64,000 nucleotides of DNA, taken from the NCBI GenBank assembly GCA_032433765.1, contig JAVIAB010000160.1, positions 40,111,617 to 40,175,616 on the forward strand. Direction: 5' to 3'. This document shows positions 11,050 through 22,580 of this stretch, one piece after another. The notes under the pieces were generated by a model. It ran no database searches. It saw only the letters and a list, made by a program, of their open reading frames with translations, and was not told the origin of the DNA. Source of the DNA: Megaustenia siamemsis. Taxonomy: Eukaryota > Mollusca > Gastropoda > Stylommatophora > Ariophantidae. Position numbers and translations under genes: made by a program. Numbering within the stretch: the stretch's first letter is position 1; every line of letters begins with the position of its first letter.

Positions 11050-11257
11050 GAAGGAACACTGTCATAACACGTCAGAAAGATTAAGAAACACAACCAAAAC
11101 AAGTGACAAAGATTAAGGAACACTGTCATAACACGTCAGAAAGATTAAGAAACACAACCAAAACAAGTGACAAAGATTAAGGAACACTGTCATAACACGT
11201 CAGAAAGATTAAGAAACACAGCCAAAACAAGTGACAAAGATTAAGGAACACTGTCTC
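11050..11257. repeat. 64-bp dimeric repeat, about 3 copies, adjoining the 32-bp array
   Basis: The start aaggaacactgtcataacac recurs at 11051, 11115, 11179 and 11243, exactly 64 bases apart. Each unit divides into two diverged 32-base halves (aaggaacact... and aagaaacaca..., both ending caaagatt or gaaagatt). The halves are related to the neighbouring 32-bp monomer. Confidence 0.93.
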
Positions 11258-11846
11258 AACGATTTAGATTAACCTAGAAGATCGGGATAATCAAGATTGT
11301 GCTTCAAATGTATTGTCATGAAAAAAAAAAAACGTCAGTGTAAAGGAAAGAAATAAAAGCCAGGAATTAAAAGTCCGCACATTTCTTCCGCCTCCTCCCC
11401 AAACTCCCATTTCCGCATCTACTTTAGCCATGGTTGGTTCCATGTTACGGGCAGTTGAATTAAGCCTGGGGCATTTACACAATTTACAATCTGAACTCAA
11501 TACCTGAGTTGATATAATTTATACTCGACAATTTCCTGTGACAGGTGAGGACAGTAATTCAGAAAATGTTACCGCAAGCGAATAAATCTATTCACACATA
11601 AAACTAAATCTGGCATAAATGAATATCATAATTTACTACATTTCTATTGTCATTTATGTTGCAGATTTTTCTAAAACTTTTTGTTTCTTCTGAATTTCTG
11701 TGTGTGATTCGAAGCGTGTCTATAATGCTCTAATTAGTAAAATATCTTAACGCAACTGCTGTAAGCGCCACTTGTGTATATACACGCATTTGAAACATAC
11801 CTTCATACCATGTAACCTTTAGGATCATTAATGGCTACAATGAGAG
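11258..11846. other. Unassigned sequence
   Basis: Contains a short A run near 11320 and no recognisable gene or element. Confidence 0.4.
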
Positions 11847-12131
11847 GACTGGTTGGTCTGGAGGCATGACGCCGGCCTCGAGACAGAGGGGTTGTGAGAT
11901 GAAATCTCGGCTGAACCAGTTGGGATTTTCATTTGTGATTTCAACTTTTGGCAACCACCCCTGGTCTCAGCAGCAAGGCCCGGCTTGAAATGTTGTGGAC
12001 GGAAAAAAAAAACCATAGGCGTACATCCGAAGTTGGAGTTATCTGCCTGTGCGGTGAGGGAGCCATGTGCACACAGCTGCTAGGAAAAAACGGATTAACA
12101 CGCAAAATTCAGTCCCTAGGTGAGAGCTGCC
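11847..12131 (+). mobile_element. SINE-3 copy
   Basis: Starts ggactggttggtctggaggc, with a B-box-like gatgaaatctcggc that has decayed from gggttcaaatcccgg. The body has gttatctgcctgtgcggtga and ggattaacacgcaaaattca, matching the minus copy at 7800-8116. It runs into a CA repeat. Confidence 0.87.
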
Positions 12132-12299
12132 GCACACACACACACACACACACATAAATGCAATCAGCATCCTACTTCATGTACACGGATGACCTCAAAG
12201 TGGTGGATGCTTAGATCAAACACACACACACACACACATGCAATCAGCATCCTACTTCATGTACACGGATGACCTCAAAGTGGTGGATGCTTAGATACA
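12132..12299. repeat. 80-bp tandem duplication including a CA microsatellite
   Basis: Each copy is a run of CA dinucleotides followed by about 60 bases starting atgcaatcagcatcctactt. The start recurs at 12158 and 12238. Both copies encode MQSASYFMYTDDLKVVDA then a stop; the YTDD tetrad is reminiscent of reverse transcriptase motif C but the stretch is too short to assign. Confidence 0.92.
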
Positions 12300-12380
12300 A
12301 AATGATAACGGTGATAATGATATTTCGCGGTGTTACAGTAGGTAGGGGTTTACCCATATGATTTCATCATTTCGTCATCT

Positions 12381-12430
12381 TCATCATCAGTTGCCGTCTC
12401 CGCAGCAAAGTTTGGCTACTATGGAAGGCC
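12381..12430 (-). mobile_element. LINE-B extreme 3' end fragment
   Basis: The + strand text tcatcatcagttgccgtctc then gcaaagtttggctactatgg is the reverse complement of the LINE-B end, which encodes the SMVANLRCGDGTQ terminus and then an atgatgatga tail. Confidence 0.65.
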
Positions 12431-12437
12431 GTTTAAC

Positions 12438-12725
12438 TATGTTTTGGTGTTCCTTCTTTTATTCCCTTACTTGCATTTTCTTCTATTCCCAACATTGACT
12501 CTTCTTCTAATCCCTACTCGTCTCTTCTTCTTTTCTCTACGTTCCTCTTCTTCTAATCCTTGCTTGTTTCTTCTATTCCCTAATTACCTCTTCTATTTCT
12601 TACTTGCTTCTTCTATTCCTCTATTTGCCTCTTCTTCTATTCCCTTACTTGCTTCTTCTTTTCCTTCTTTCTTGTCTCTTCTTCTATTACCTTACTTGTC
12701 TCTTTTCCTTTTCCCTAATTGCCTG
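12438..12725. repeat. Pyrimidine-rich degenerate repeat
   Basis: Variants of cttcttctattcccttactt recur irregularly. The 112-codon frame across it is low-complexity and not considered a gene. Confidence 0.75.
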
Positions 12726-13084
12726 GCAAGATTATACAATCTATTTCCAGACTCACCTCTAGGAGGTGAATTAGAGTTTTGAGCAGTTCTAATTCGCGGA
12801 TGCTTACGCAAATAGTCAGCTATGAGTCACTTTCAGTCCAGGCGTTCTTGCGCATGTGGAATCAACTTCATGATTTCCTTTGTAATTTTGGATTCTTTCA
12901 TTGGTTCGTTACTGATACAACCTTCTGGTTCAACTGCGTGTTTTGTTTTTCCTGTGTTTTGATGGACGCGGGTTTTCTGTCCCCGCAGAACATAAATGTA
13001 TGGCCCTTTTCGTCTTTTCAGACGGTCTAGTGGAGGCTATTTTGTATTTTTTTTGTTTTTGAGGTTTTGCTTTTCTCGAAGAGC

Positions 13085-13450
13085 TTCTCTGGTGGCTAAT
13101 TCTACCAATGTTTAACAAACACACATGGCCACAGAATGAACAAGTCAGGCCCACTGATCCACAACGTTTTCCATCATGAGTCTTTTCTCTTCTAATTATT
13201 GCCTTATCATAGTCAAATGATGTTATACCATTCCTTAAACAGGCTCTCCATGAGGTGCGATCACTTGCCAGATGTTCCCAGTCATTTTCACAGATGGAGA
13301 AGTCATTCAGAGATGATTTATAGATATCTCTATATCGTAGTTTAGGTATGCCGATTTGTCTGTTTTCGTGTATTAGTTCACCATATAGTATTTGCCTGGG
13401 GATGTGTTTTTCTTCCATTCGCTGGATGTGCCCAAAATGTAACTGTCACA
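13085..13450 (-). mobile_element. LINE-F C-terminal fragment with zinc-knuckle-like end
   Basis: The minus strand reads QLHFGHIQRMEEKHIPRQIL, then YGELIHENRQIGIPKLRYRD, then WEHLASDRTSWRACLRNG and CSFCGHVCLLNIGRISHQRS. This order (GHIxRM, LYGEL, RYKD, WExLAxDRxxWR, CxxC...IGxxSHxR) is a recurrent C-terminus of a LINE lineage in animal genomes, known to me as reverse-transcriptase tails. The last histidine of the C2H2-like finger is not visible. About 120 codons survive and the rest of the element is absent. Confidence 0.82.
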
Positions 13451-14000
13451 TGAAAATGGAGCATAACTTAACGGCGATGCTATATTATTATTATTTGATA
13501 CTGTTGCCAAGATGCACGGCTCACAAGACACGCGGTTCACAAGACTAGTGGGTCACAAGACAAGTAGGTGACAAGTCACACTCTTAACTGTGCTCATTGT
13601 CCGCGCCAAGTGCCCTCTTGTCACACCAAACGTCTCTAAAGCTGCAGGCATTAAACAATAAGTTTATAACAAAAAGGGGATCCGTCACGTTCTGAGCCAC
13701 TGTGCCCATGTTGTTGATTCCCATAACAGAAAACAGCGTAACGTGTCTCCAGTCGTGTACAGCACAGTTTCGTTCCCCGATCGTGCATAAATATTAAATG
13801 ATGAGTACAATCTACGGAGACCGCTATCGCGGACAGTGTTTACAAGTTATCATTTTGTTGCCAGAATGGATCTCAGCAGCTTTCCTTAGCATTTTGTTGT
13901 CTCGAAGTATCGGTTGGCAGGGTGAGAATTCCTTCGTGCTACATCCCCCCAAACTTTTCCGCCTCTGTTGATATGTACATCGTTTCAGTGCTCATCCAGT
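13451..14000. other. Unassigned sequence with a short degenerate tandem
   Basis: At 13515-13580 phrases such as cggttcacaagac and gggtcacaagaca recur at 16-18 base steps. Otherwise nothing is recognised. Confidence 0.45.
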
Positions 14001-14014
14001 CATTGTATGAATAC

Positions 14015-14052
14015 AAATAATAATAAATAAATATTATTATATAGGGAACTCC
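14015..14052. mobile_element. 38-bp solo fragment of the SINE-2 AT module, with 14-bp duplication
   Basis: The insert aaataataataaataaatat then tattatatagggaactcc is flanked by perfect direct repeats cattgtatgaatac at 14001-14014 and 14053-14066. The same module occurs inside both SINE-2 copies (near 6570 and 62885-62935). It may be an extremely 5'-truncated insertion retaining only the 3' end. Confidence 0.8.
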
Positions 14053-14116
14053 CATTGTATGAATACCAGGAACTATCTTTTATATATTTCAGGCGACATG
14101 GCTAGATACTGACAAT

Positions 14117-14351
14117 CATCATCATCAAGTACCATGCCTGCTGGCGTAGGTGATCATACCTCTCTACAACTTTCGATAACGACAGTTATTTATCATTTCT
14201 GATGTTGACCTTCTGCCAAGCTATTCTCTTAAGCTGTCTGGTATCTTTTCTCTTTGCTTCTCTCTATCTCTTCGTCCCTTAAATTTCTCAATTGTTACAA
14301 TATATTCCAGATGTTTTCTTTTTTTAAAATGACCAAAAAATGATAATCATG
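14117..14351 (-). mobile_element. LINE-A 3' fragment with 12-bp target duplication
   Basis: Minus-strand copy of the LINE-A end, starting on the + strand with catcatcatcaagtaccatg and running to aaaatgaccaaaaaatgata. The flanks share gatactgacaat exactly (14105-14116 and 14352-14363). 5'-truncated, 235 bp. Confidence 0.9.
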
Positions 14352-14659
14352 GATACTGACAATATCACGTATAAACAAGACGATATTAATTGACAAAAAA
14401 TACTTGCACTAATATCATATTCGTGATAGGATCGTGACGTTGTTATACATGTTAACTTTCCCAGACATTAATAATGATTCGTTATTTAACAATAAAATAT
14501 TACCTGTTCTCCTTTTGATATTTGTGTTGTTTGGAGGCCCAGATATACGATCGCATAAAACTATTTTGAACAACCAGTCTCAGTTTATCATAATTTATCT
14601 TACATAAATAAGTACAGCCCACATTATTCATTTCCCATTTTCACAATGGTATCAGCCAG

Positions 14660-14883
14660 GAATCAACATTTTTCGGGCACATCATGAGAAGAGGAAAGTT
14701 GGAATACTTGGTTACAACTGGCAAAATAAAAGGAACGAGAGATCGCGGGCGACAAAGAGAGAAAATTCTGGATAGCTTGGTGCCATGGCATGGAAAACAG
14801 TCAACAACAGAACTGATACGATGCACTGTAGATAGAAGATTGTGGAGGGACATGATCACCTACGCCAACCGGTATGGCACATG
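14660..14883 (+). mobile_element. LINE-A2 3' fragment with 9-bp target duplication
   Basis: Encodes RGKLEYLVTTGKIKG, QREKILDSLVPWHGKQSTTE and WRDMITYANRYGT in an intact 66-codon tail. It differs from LINE-A in ending cggtatggcacatg rather than ggtacttgatgatg. The flanks share atcagccag (14651-14659 and 14884-14892). Confidence 0.88.
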
Positions 14884-15085
14884 ATCAGCCAGCGCTACAG
14901 GTCTCTCACATTGATCTGTCAGATCTGACGCTATGTTCCAGCATAACTCTGTAGATGTTTGACTATAAAGTGAGATTTCATGTTTTATATTCTACTCACT
15001 AACTGATCTGTGCACATCTTTATCATGTTAGTGTCCTTACTCCTCATTCACTACCGTTGGCAAGCTTTGACTAAGCTAGGTATGC

Positions 15086-15130
15086 TTTTGTGTGTGTGTG
15101 CGTTTATGTGTGTGTATATGTGTGTGTTCG
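15086..15130. repeat. TG-rich microsatellite
   Basis: Interrupted tgtgtgtgtgcg and tgtgtgtata runs, followed by ttcg repeats. Confidence 0.85.
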
Positions 15131-15156
15131 TTCGTTCGTAATATTTTGGCTTGTAT

Positions 15157-15178
15157 CTGAAGAAGGTCTCGGCCGAAA
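15157..15178 (+). other. CTGAAGA-GGTCTCGGCC-GAAA motif, possible retroelement ribozyme remnant
   Basis: The order CTGAAGA, a GG/CC-closed short stem, then GAAAC resembles the half-core of hammerhead ribozymes (CUGANGA-stem II-GAAA), which are reported in Penelope-like elements. An unpaired A after CTGAAGA and the lack of a clear stem III or cleavage site weaken the match. No Penelope coding region is recognisable nearby. Confidence 0.3.
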
Positions 15179-15314
15179 CGTTATGGATTGCCTTGACTCA
15201 CTATGGCTTAAACTGCTTGATGCAATTCTATATTCATTTATTATGCTCTCAAGCAGTTGCTTTACAGACGTGGCCCAGAACGATATTTTATTGTGTTGCT
15301 TATCTCCTATCCTG

Positions 15315-16115
15315 TAACACTCCACGAACCCACTAATCAACAAAACAACCAACACACTCACTCCCCCACTCACTAACCATCCAACTCACTACACCGCCCA
15401 CCAACCAACCAACTCACTACCACGCCCACCAAGCAATCAACCAAACCACTCATTCCTTTAACTTAACAACCAACCAACCAACTCACTCCCACAAGCCATC
15501 AACCAATCAACAAACTCACTCCCCCACCAACCAACCAATCAACCAGCCAGCCAACCAACCAACCAACCAACCAACCAACCAACTCACTCCCCGAACCAAC
15601 TAACCAACAAAACAACCAGAACGCTCCTACAATCCATCAAACAGCCAACAAACTCACTCCCCCACCAACCAACCAACCAATCAACCAGCCAGCCAGCCAG
15701 CCAACCAACCAACCAACCAACCAACAAACCTACCAGCCAACCAACCAACCAACCAACCAACCAACCAACCAACCAACCAAGCAACTCACTCCCGGAACAC
15801 ACTAACCAACAAAACAACCAGCTCACTCCCCCCATCCACCCACCTACCCACCAACCAACCAACTCACTACTCAGCACACGAAGCAACCAACCAACCAACT
15901 CACTACCACGCTCAACAAGCAATCAACCAAACCACTCCATCAACCAACAAACTCACTCGCCCAGCCACTAACCAACCAACCAACTCACTACCACGCCCAA
16001 CAAGCAATCAACCAAACCACTCCATCAACCAACAAACTCACTCCCCCAGCCACTAACCAACCAACCCACTAACCAACCAACCCACTAACCAACCAACATA
16101 CTCAATCCTATAAGC
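15315..16115. repeat. CCAA-rich tetranucleotide and compound minisatellite
   Basis: Long ccaaccaaccaa runs are separated by aactcactccc spacers, and a larger unit (ccactaaccaaccaacc then aactcactacc) repeats in the last 250 bases. Minus-strand GWLVGWLVG frames are artefacts of the tetranucleotide. Confidence 0.94.
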
Positions 16116-16254
16116 CAGAACCCTTGCATACCTCTGTTGACAATGTTCTTGCGCCATCCACGTTATAGCACAAAACAACAAAAACCGATATTACTGTAGA
16201 CAATTATTACTACACGAACACAATAGATAGCTATTTGACAGCATTAAGTAACAA

Positions 16255-19200
16255 ACAGGTCAGGTAATTTTACCTGCTACTGTATGTAGTAAACAGTACA
16301 ACCTGTGGCTGCCCTGATGCCTTGCAGGTAAGCTCGGGAGAGTAAACGGCTAAGGAAGGGTACCCCGAAGCAAAACAACCACACTGCCTTGTGGGTGAGA
16401 CTTTTTAGTCAAAGGCTAGCGGAGCCAACAATAAACAAACCGACGGAAGGCAACAGAAAACCACCGTCGTAACTTCTTTGTACAATCATGAATCGCCACA
16501 ACAATAGAAATAACAACAACAACGTTAAGGGGGATTCCAAAGGAAAACCCTCGTTCGGTAGGGGACAACATGTGCTACAGGTTATACCCGATCGTTATAT
16601 AGCTACTGTAAGCAAAATAAAGATAAAACAAACTCTAAAGATAGGTACTTGGAATGTGAGAACACTCATGCAGAAGGGTAAACTTGAAAACATCATACAA
16701 GAAATGAAAAGGATGGTTTACAATTACAGGGACTTTACGAAATGAGATACACCGGATCAGGGGAGATATAATCTGATAAACATAAAATAATCTATTCTGG
16801 AGGTACTGAACACCAAAGAGGAGTAGGTATCATCTTGGATGCAGAAAGAGCAAGAACAGTGAAAGGCTTTTACCCAATATCTGACAGAGTCCTTTTAGTG
16901 AAATTGAATGGAAAGCCCATAGACATAAATCTTATACAAGTTTATGCACCAACAGCAGACAGTCTAGAGGATACAATTGATAAATTTTACGACGAGTTAA
17001 ATGAGGCACTTCATGAATGCAAACCACACGAAAACACCATAGTTCTAGGGGATTTTAACGCAAAAGTAGGAAAGGAAAGAGTTGAGGAAGTAGTTAGTCA
17101 TTATGGCTTAGGCGAGAGGAATGAAAGAGGTGAGAAACTTATTGAGTGGGCAAGAACACACAACATGATGATAGGAAACACCTGGTTTAAGCAACATCCA
17201 AGACGTCTGTGGACATGGAATAGCCCAGGGGACAACGCACGTAATCAAATTGATTATATAATGATAAGCAATAGATTTAGAAACAGTCTGGTGTGTGTGG
17301 AAATTAGACCAGGGGCAGATTGCAATAGTGATCATGTACCAGTTGTGGGAACACTTAGAGTAAAATTAAAAACAACAAAACGAGCCTCAGTTAACATCAA
17401 GTTAAATTTAGATTTACTAAAATCAGACAACAAGCTGCAAGACAAACATAAAATCACAATTCAGAACCGGTACAATGCAATAGAGAAGATACAAAGCATT
17501 GATGAACAGTGGGAAATGCTAAAAGAATTAATGCAACAAACATCAAAAGAGTTCATACCACCAGTGAGGAGAAATTCAATAAAGAAATGGATGGCAGATG
17601 GCATTTTGCAGCTAATGGATACAAGAAGAAGAAATAAAGAAAATAAAGATGAGTATAAGAGATTAAATAAAGAAATTGTAGTAAAATGCAATGAAGCAAA
17701 AGAAACATGGCTAGAAGAGAGATGCAAAGAGATTGAAATGCAACAAAAAGGAGATGCTAAAGCTATATACAAACAAATTGAAGAATTAACAGGAAGAAAA
17801 ACGCAATCAAAAACTGGATGTCTAAGATCAAAGGAAGGAGAACTGTTGATTGATCAAGAAAACATAAGGGAACGATGGACAGGATACATTAAAGATCCTT
17901 ATAATGATGAACGAACGGAAGTAAATATTAAAGATAATGGAGAAAGACCAGAAATACTCAGAAAAGAAGTGGAAGACGCCTTGCGCAATATGAAAGCAGG
18001 CAAAGCTCCTGGACCAGATAATATAACTAAAGAAGAGATTGAAGCCATGGGTGATTTTGGAATAGAAATAATAACAAAAATATTGAATGATATCTACAAC
18101 AGCGGATATATACCAGACGACCTGCTCAAATCAATATTCATAGCCCTACCAAAGAAATCGGGTGCGATTGAGTGCGATGATCATCGCACAATAAGCCTTA
18201 TGAGTCACATGACTAAGATATTACTAAGAATCATCATGCGAAGAGTGCGAAACAAAATCAGTCCAGAAATTAGCGATGAACAGTGTGGTTTTGTTGGAGG
18301 TAAAGGAACGAGCAATGCTATATATATCATAAGATCTTTAGTAGAAAGAGCCATAGAGGTGAAAACAGATCTATACCTATGTTTCATAGATTACACCAAG
18401 GCATTTGACAAAGTAAAGCACCAAGAAATAATCAAAATTTTAGAAAGCATAAACGTAGACAGCAAAAATCTAAGAATAATAAAGAACATGTACTGGCAAC
18501 AAACAGCGGCCATAAGAACTGGAAACCAATTGGGAATGTTTCAACAAATAAAACGTGGTGTTAGACAAGGTTGTGTGCTGTCACCAGATTTGTTTAATAT
18601 TTAAAGTGGGATTATTTTAAGATCCATAATGGGCATGCCTGGAATAACAATTGGAGGTCATAACATAAATAATCTAAGGTATGCTGACGATACAGTCTTA
18701 ATCACTAAGAGTGAAAATGAGTTACAAGAAATGTTGGAGATTATAATGAAAGAAAGGAAAAATAAAGGACTCAGCCTTAATAGCAAAAAGACAGAGGTAA
18801 TGGTAACAACAAAGAAAAAGACATCACCTCAGTGCAAAATAAAGACAAGTGGAACAATATTAAAACAGATAAATGAATTTAAATATTTGGGAACTTTGTT
18901 AACGTCAGACGGAAGATGTACAAAAGAGGTGAGATGCAGAATGGCTCAGGCAAAAGCAGCTTTCCAAAAAATGAGGAAGATACTATGCAATCCATTTTTG
19001 ACAATAGAAACAAGTAAAAGAGTTCTTAAATGTTACGTAGAGCCAGTCTTAACATATGGATGTGAATCATGGACAATAGGACAACAGACAAGAAAATCAC
19101 TGGAGTCTGTAGAAATGTGGTTTTACAGAAGAATGTTGAGAGTACTATGGAGAGCTAAGAAGAGTAATGAAGATGTTCTGTAAGCGAACAAAGCAAAAAG

Positions 19201-19465
19201 AGAGATAATTTCCAATATTAGGAAGAAACAATCATCATTTTTTGGCCATGTAATGAGAAGAGAACAGCTGGAATATATTGTAACAACTGGGAAAATTGAG
19301 GGACGAAGAGTTAGAGGGAAGCAAAGAGAAAAAAATACCAGACAGCTTAAGAGAATGGCTTGGCAGAAGGTCAACAACAGACATGATAAATAGCTGCCGA
19401 GATCGAAAGTTGTGGAGAGACATGATCGCCTACGCCAGCAGGCCCGGTACTTGATGATTATGATG
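16255..19465 (+). mobile_element. LINE-A, full-length RTE-like retrotransposon with 9-bp target duplication
   Basis: The element runs 3211 bases between direct repeats aagtaacaa at 16246-16254 and 19466-19474. It has a 5' leader of about 230 bases, one endonuclease-reverse transcriptase frame and a short 3' end in tgatgattatgatg. The leader is shared with the twin-primed copy at 41370-42031, supporting this 5' end. There is no poly(A); instead the tail is a short tga/tgat repeat, as in RTE-clade LINEs. The 56327-57006 copy is about 98% identical over the stretch I compared by eye, implying recent activity. Confidence 0.9.
16488..19454 (+). pseudogene. LINE-A endonuclease-reverse transcriptase, disrupted
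   Basis: The product would nick target DNA and copy the element RNA by target-primed reverse transcription. The N-terminal apurinic-like endonuclease shows GTWNVRTL near 16644, GDFNAKVG near 17050 and NSDHVPV near 17325. The reverse transcriptase has [11 protein letters not shown] near 18376, [15 protein letters not shown] near 18555 and NLRYADDTVLI near 18672, so catalytic FxxD and ADD residues are present. The C-terminal tail carries GHVMRREQLEYIVTTGK. Damage: a frameshift near 16724 and TAA at 16769 inside the endonuclease, TAA at 18602 just after motif B, TAA at 19181, and one extra A near 19330. Best kept piece is 16835-18601. Assignment to the RTE/BovB clade is from motif order and similarity; not active as it stands. 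Confidence 0.93.
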
Positions 19466-19474
19466 AAGTAACAA

Positions 19475-20739
19475 TACAATCATAAATAATGGTCATTGAG
19501 TACAATTGATTGCATGCAAAGCCACAATACTTCTGGAAGATGTCCCGTATGTGTGTGTCGTCATACGATTGGGCCCAAGTGTTTACTGTTGTAGAATAAA
19601 ACAAAGACGTAATGGTTCCACAACATCCGTTCACCAAATGAAAGAAAATAAATGACGAAACACGATTTCTTAGAATAAGGAGAATTAAAATTCCTGGAAA
19701 TTTGCTTGGAGTAATCTCGGAAGTTTTTCGTCGAAGGTTATATTTGAACGTAATTAGAAAGCACAATGATGGTTCTATAGAAGTGGATGGACGGCTAAAA
19801 CGAAATTATGACGTTGAAGCTCACTTTCAATATCTGAATTTTGAATTTCCCCATCCTTCTGCAACTGGGTGCATCCATTTTCATTATGTAACTTCATTTT
19901 GTTAAATTTTGTTAACTTTTAATCTCTACCGTAAAACTCCTTCTCAAACAAGCAGGTTAAACACAAACAAAACCAATACATAAAATGTAATAACATCATT
20001 TATATAATCATATAGAAATACAGACAAGAACTGAAGCATAGCTAAAAACTGATATTACCGCAGAATAAAAAAAAACAACATTAAATTTATTTAAAATCTT
20101 TGAACTAGACTCTAACTGTCGTGCTAGTGTTTACACAGACTGACGTCAGCAATGAAGAACTCATACTGTAAGTGATAAATGTCAAAGAATTTATCGTGCC
20201 AGCACATTGTAATATCGGCGGATATTGATGCAAGATTTAGATGCCAACGTACTCATTTCTATAATTAGATATAAATTAAGCAAACAGCAGAACAACCACC
20301 AAATCGATTGGCCTGCCTCATTTTGAAGCTAGTAATACCAGCAGGAAAAAGATGGTGGTCGTTTTAAAAGCTGTCGGTATTGATGAAGTATTTTATCCAC
20401 ACTGTGATTTGAAGCTCACTCCGGATTTAGAAGGACAAAAATAAGAATCAGATAAATTTAATTCGAAGCATTACAAGGTTCTGGCACATTAGCGTATTGG
20501 GAGAATTGTTGTAATCAAATTGGTAAAAGCAAGTATGTGCAGAAGAATATGAATTGCAATCAGAACAAAAAATAAATATAATACATTTAACTCAAAAAGC
20601 ATGTGTAAATATGAATATGTGTGTGTGTTGGTGAGCGTATGGTATGTGGAAATTAGTATGTGAGTGTGTATAATATGTGAGAGTACCTGTAGGAGATGTA
20701 GTTGGACAAATATATAGATGAGATTAGATAGTATATTAT
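19475..20739. other. Unassigned AT-rich sequence
   Basis: A 67-codon frame at 19702-19905 has no recognisable domain. TG-rich low complexity occurs near 20620-20690. I see no element copy or RNA gene. Confidence 0.4.
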
Positions 20740-21427
20740 TCTGCTAATGTAGCACTAATGAGGCGGTCAGTATAATAGATCAGACAGTAGATTGTGACAC
20801 TAATGTAGTACTAATGGGAGCGTGAATATAGTAGATCAGACAGTAGTTGTAGCACTAATGTAATACTAATGGGAGCGTCAATATAGTAGATCCGACAGTA
20901 GTTGTAGCACTAATGTAATACTAATGGGAGCGTCAATATAGTAGATCCGACAGTAGTTGTAGCACTAATGTAATACTAATAGGAGCATCCATATAGTAGA
21001 TCCGACAGTAGTTGTAGCACTAATGTAATACTAATGGGAGCGTCAATAAGGTAGATCAGACAGTAGTTGTAGCACTAATATAATACTAATGGGAGCGTCA
21101 ATAAGGTAGATCAGACAGTAGTTGTAGCACTAATGTAATATTAATGGGAGCGTCAATAAGGTAGATCCGACAGTCGGTTGTAGCACTAATGTAGTACTAA
21201 TAGGAGCATCAATATAGTAGATCCGACAGTAGTTGTAGCACTAATGTAGTACTAATGGGAGCATCAATATAGTAGATCCGACAGTAGTTGTAGCACTAAT
21301 GTAGTACTAATGGGAGCGTTAATATAGTAGATCAGACAGTCGGTTGTAGCACTAATGAGAGCGTCATTGCAATAGATCAGACAGTAGGTTGTAGCACTAA
21401 TGTAGCACTAATGTAGTACTATTGGGA
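20740..21427. repeat. 55-bp minisatellite, about 12 copies
   Basis: The unit gggagcgtcaatatagtaga then tccgacagtagttgtagcac and taatgtaatactaat repeats every 55 bases (gggag at 20816 and 20871, for example). Edge units are shorter and more diverged. Confidence 0.95.
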
Positions 21428-22580
21428 ACATCAGTAGCGAAGGTTAATTTTCTGGGGTCGGTTATTAAGTGAACGAAGGAACACCATTTAAAATGCGCCT
21501 AGACACCTCCCCATTCAACCCAGCCAGTAAAGAAATGTGTACCTGACCGAATGGGTTGAGAAACAGTGTTGACAGGAAGGAAGGGCCTTAGCCAAATCAC
21601 ATCCACATACTGTGACGTAGTACGATGAAATACTATTGTACTCTCCTATAACATATACACTGTCTGAGTGCAGTGTTGAGAGTTCTATATATACGAGAAA
21701 ACACGGTGTAGTTGACAGTAAAAATAGATCACCCAGGTCTGACTGCTGCCTGTTTTATTCATTATCAGAGTTACATAAACATTAGGGGCACCCACACAGG
21801 AACGGCTGATTGACAGGTTATTTTTTTTCAATTCCCGGAAAACAAAATATACCAGGAAATCCTATTGACCTGTTCCCTGCCTTAGAGTGCGTACCTTCGT
21901 GTTTGCAGCAACAACGCATTCATTATAGCGCCTGATTGTTGTCCAGTTCAATGATATACAAGCCCAGGTCACTGATACGATCCATCAATGCATTTCCCCT
22001 ATATACATCACAAAATTCTGTTGCACGTTGACATGAAAGCATGTAAGATAGATCTACCAAATAGGAAACTAATTGTCTTTCCTTTCTGTGTTTCAGACTG
22101 TCACTACGAGTAATTGATCGGGACCCCCAACATCAGCAACTGCACATACGTGGTATATCTGGAGTGAAAGGATTTAATCTGCTTTATACGTTGCTGTAAA
22201 AAAAAATTCATCCACTGATAAAAGGAATTATTTTGAAAAGAATTCCATTTAGTCTGGTTTGTTTGAAACCTGCTTTTGTCAAAACCTGTGATTGATGCTC
22301 ATTGTTCAAAGTAATCAAAGTTGGAGCCAGTCGAGTAAATATTGTTGCTACTGTTTTTGTTACAGAATGTGGAGAATTGAAGCTGTGGATATTATTGTTT
22401 TATGTTTTCTCTTATTTCAAGAATAAATAACTTGATAGTTAATGCGATTTCTCTTAACCCTATTAGTCACAATAAAAATAATAATCTTTAAAACAAAATG
22501 GAGACTCAATAAACTGCTGTTATTTTAATGTTGGGATTTTTGGCTAAATTAATGTAGCTAAAACTGCTTCAGTGCAACGA
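21428..22580. other. Unassigned sequence with weak LTR-like features
   Basis: Between 21566 and 21786 there is a tgttgac start, a tatatata box near 21690, and an aaca end followed by ggggcaccc, which recalls an LTR and primer-binding region. No second copy, target duplication or retroviral-type coding sequence is visible, so this is only a possibility. Confidence 0.25.

Noticed and set aside
12444..12782. 112-codon hydrophobic frame
   Set aside because: Compositional product of a CT-rich degenerate repeat.
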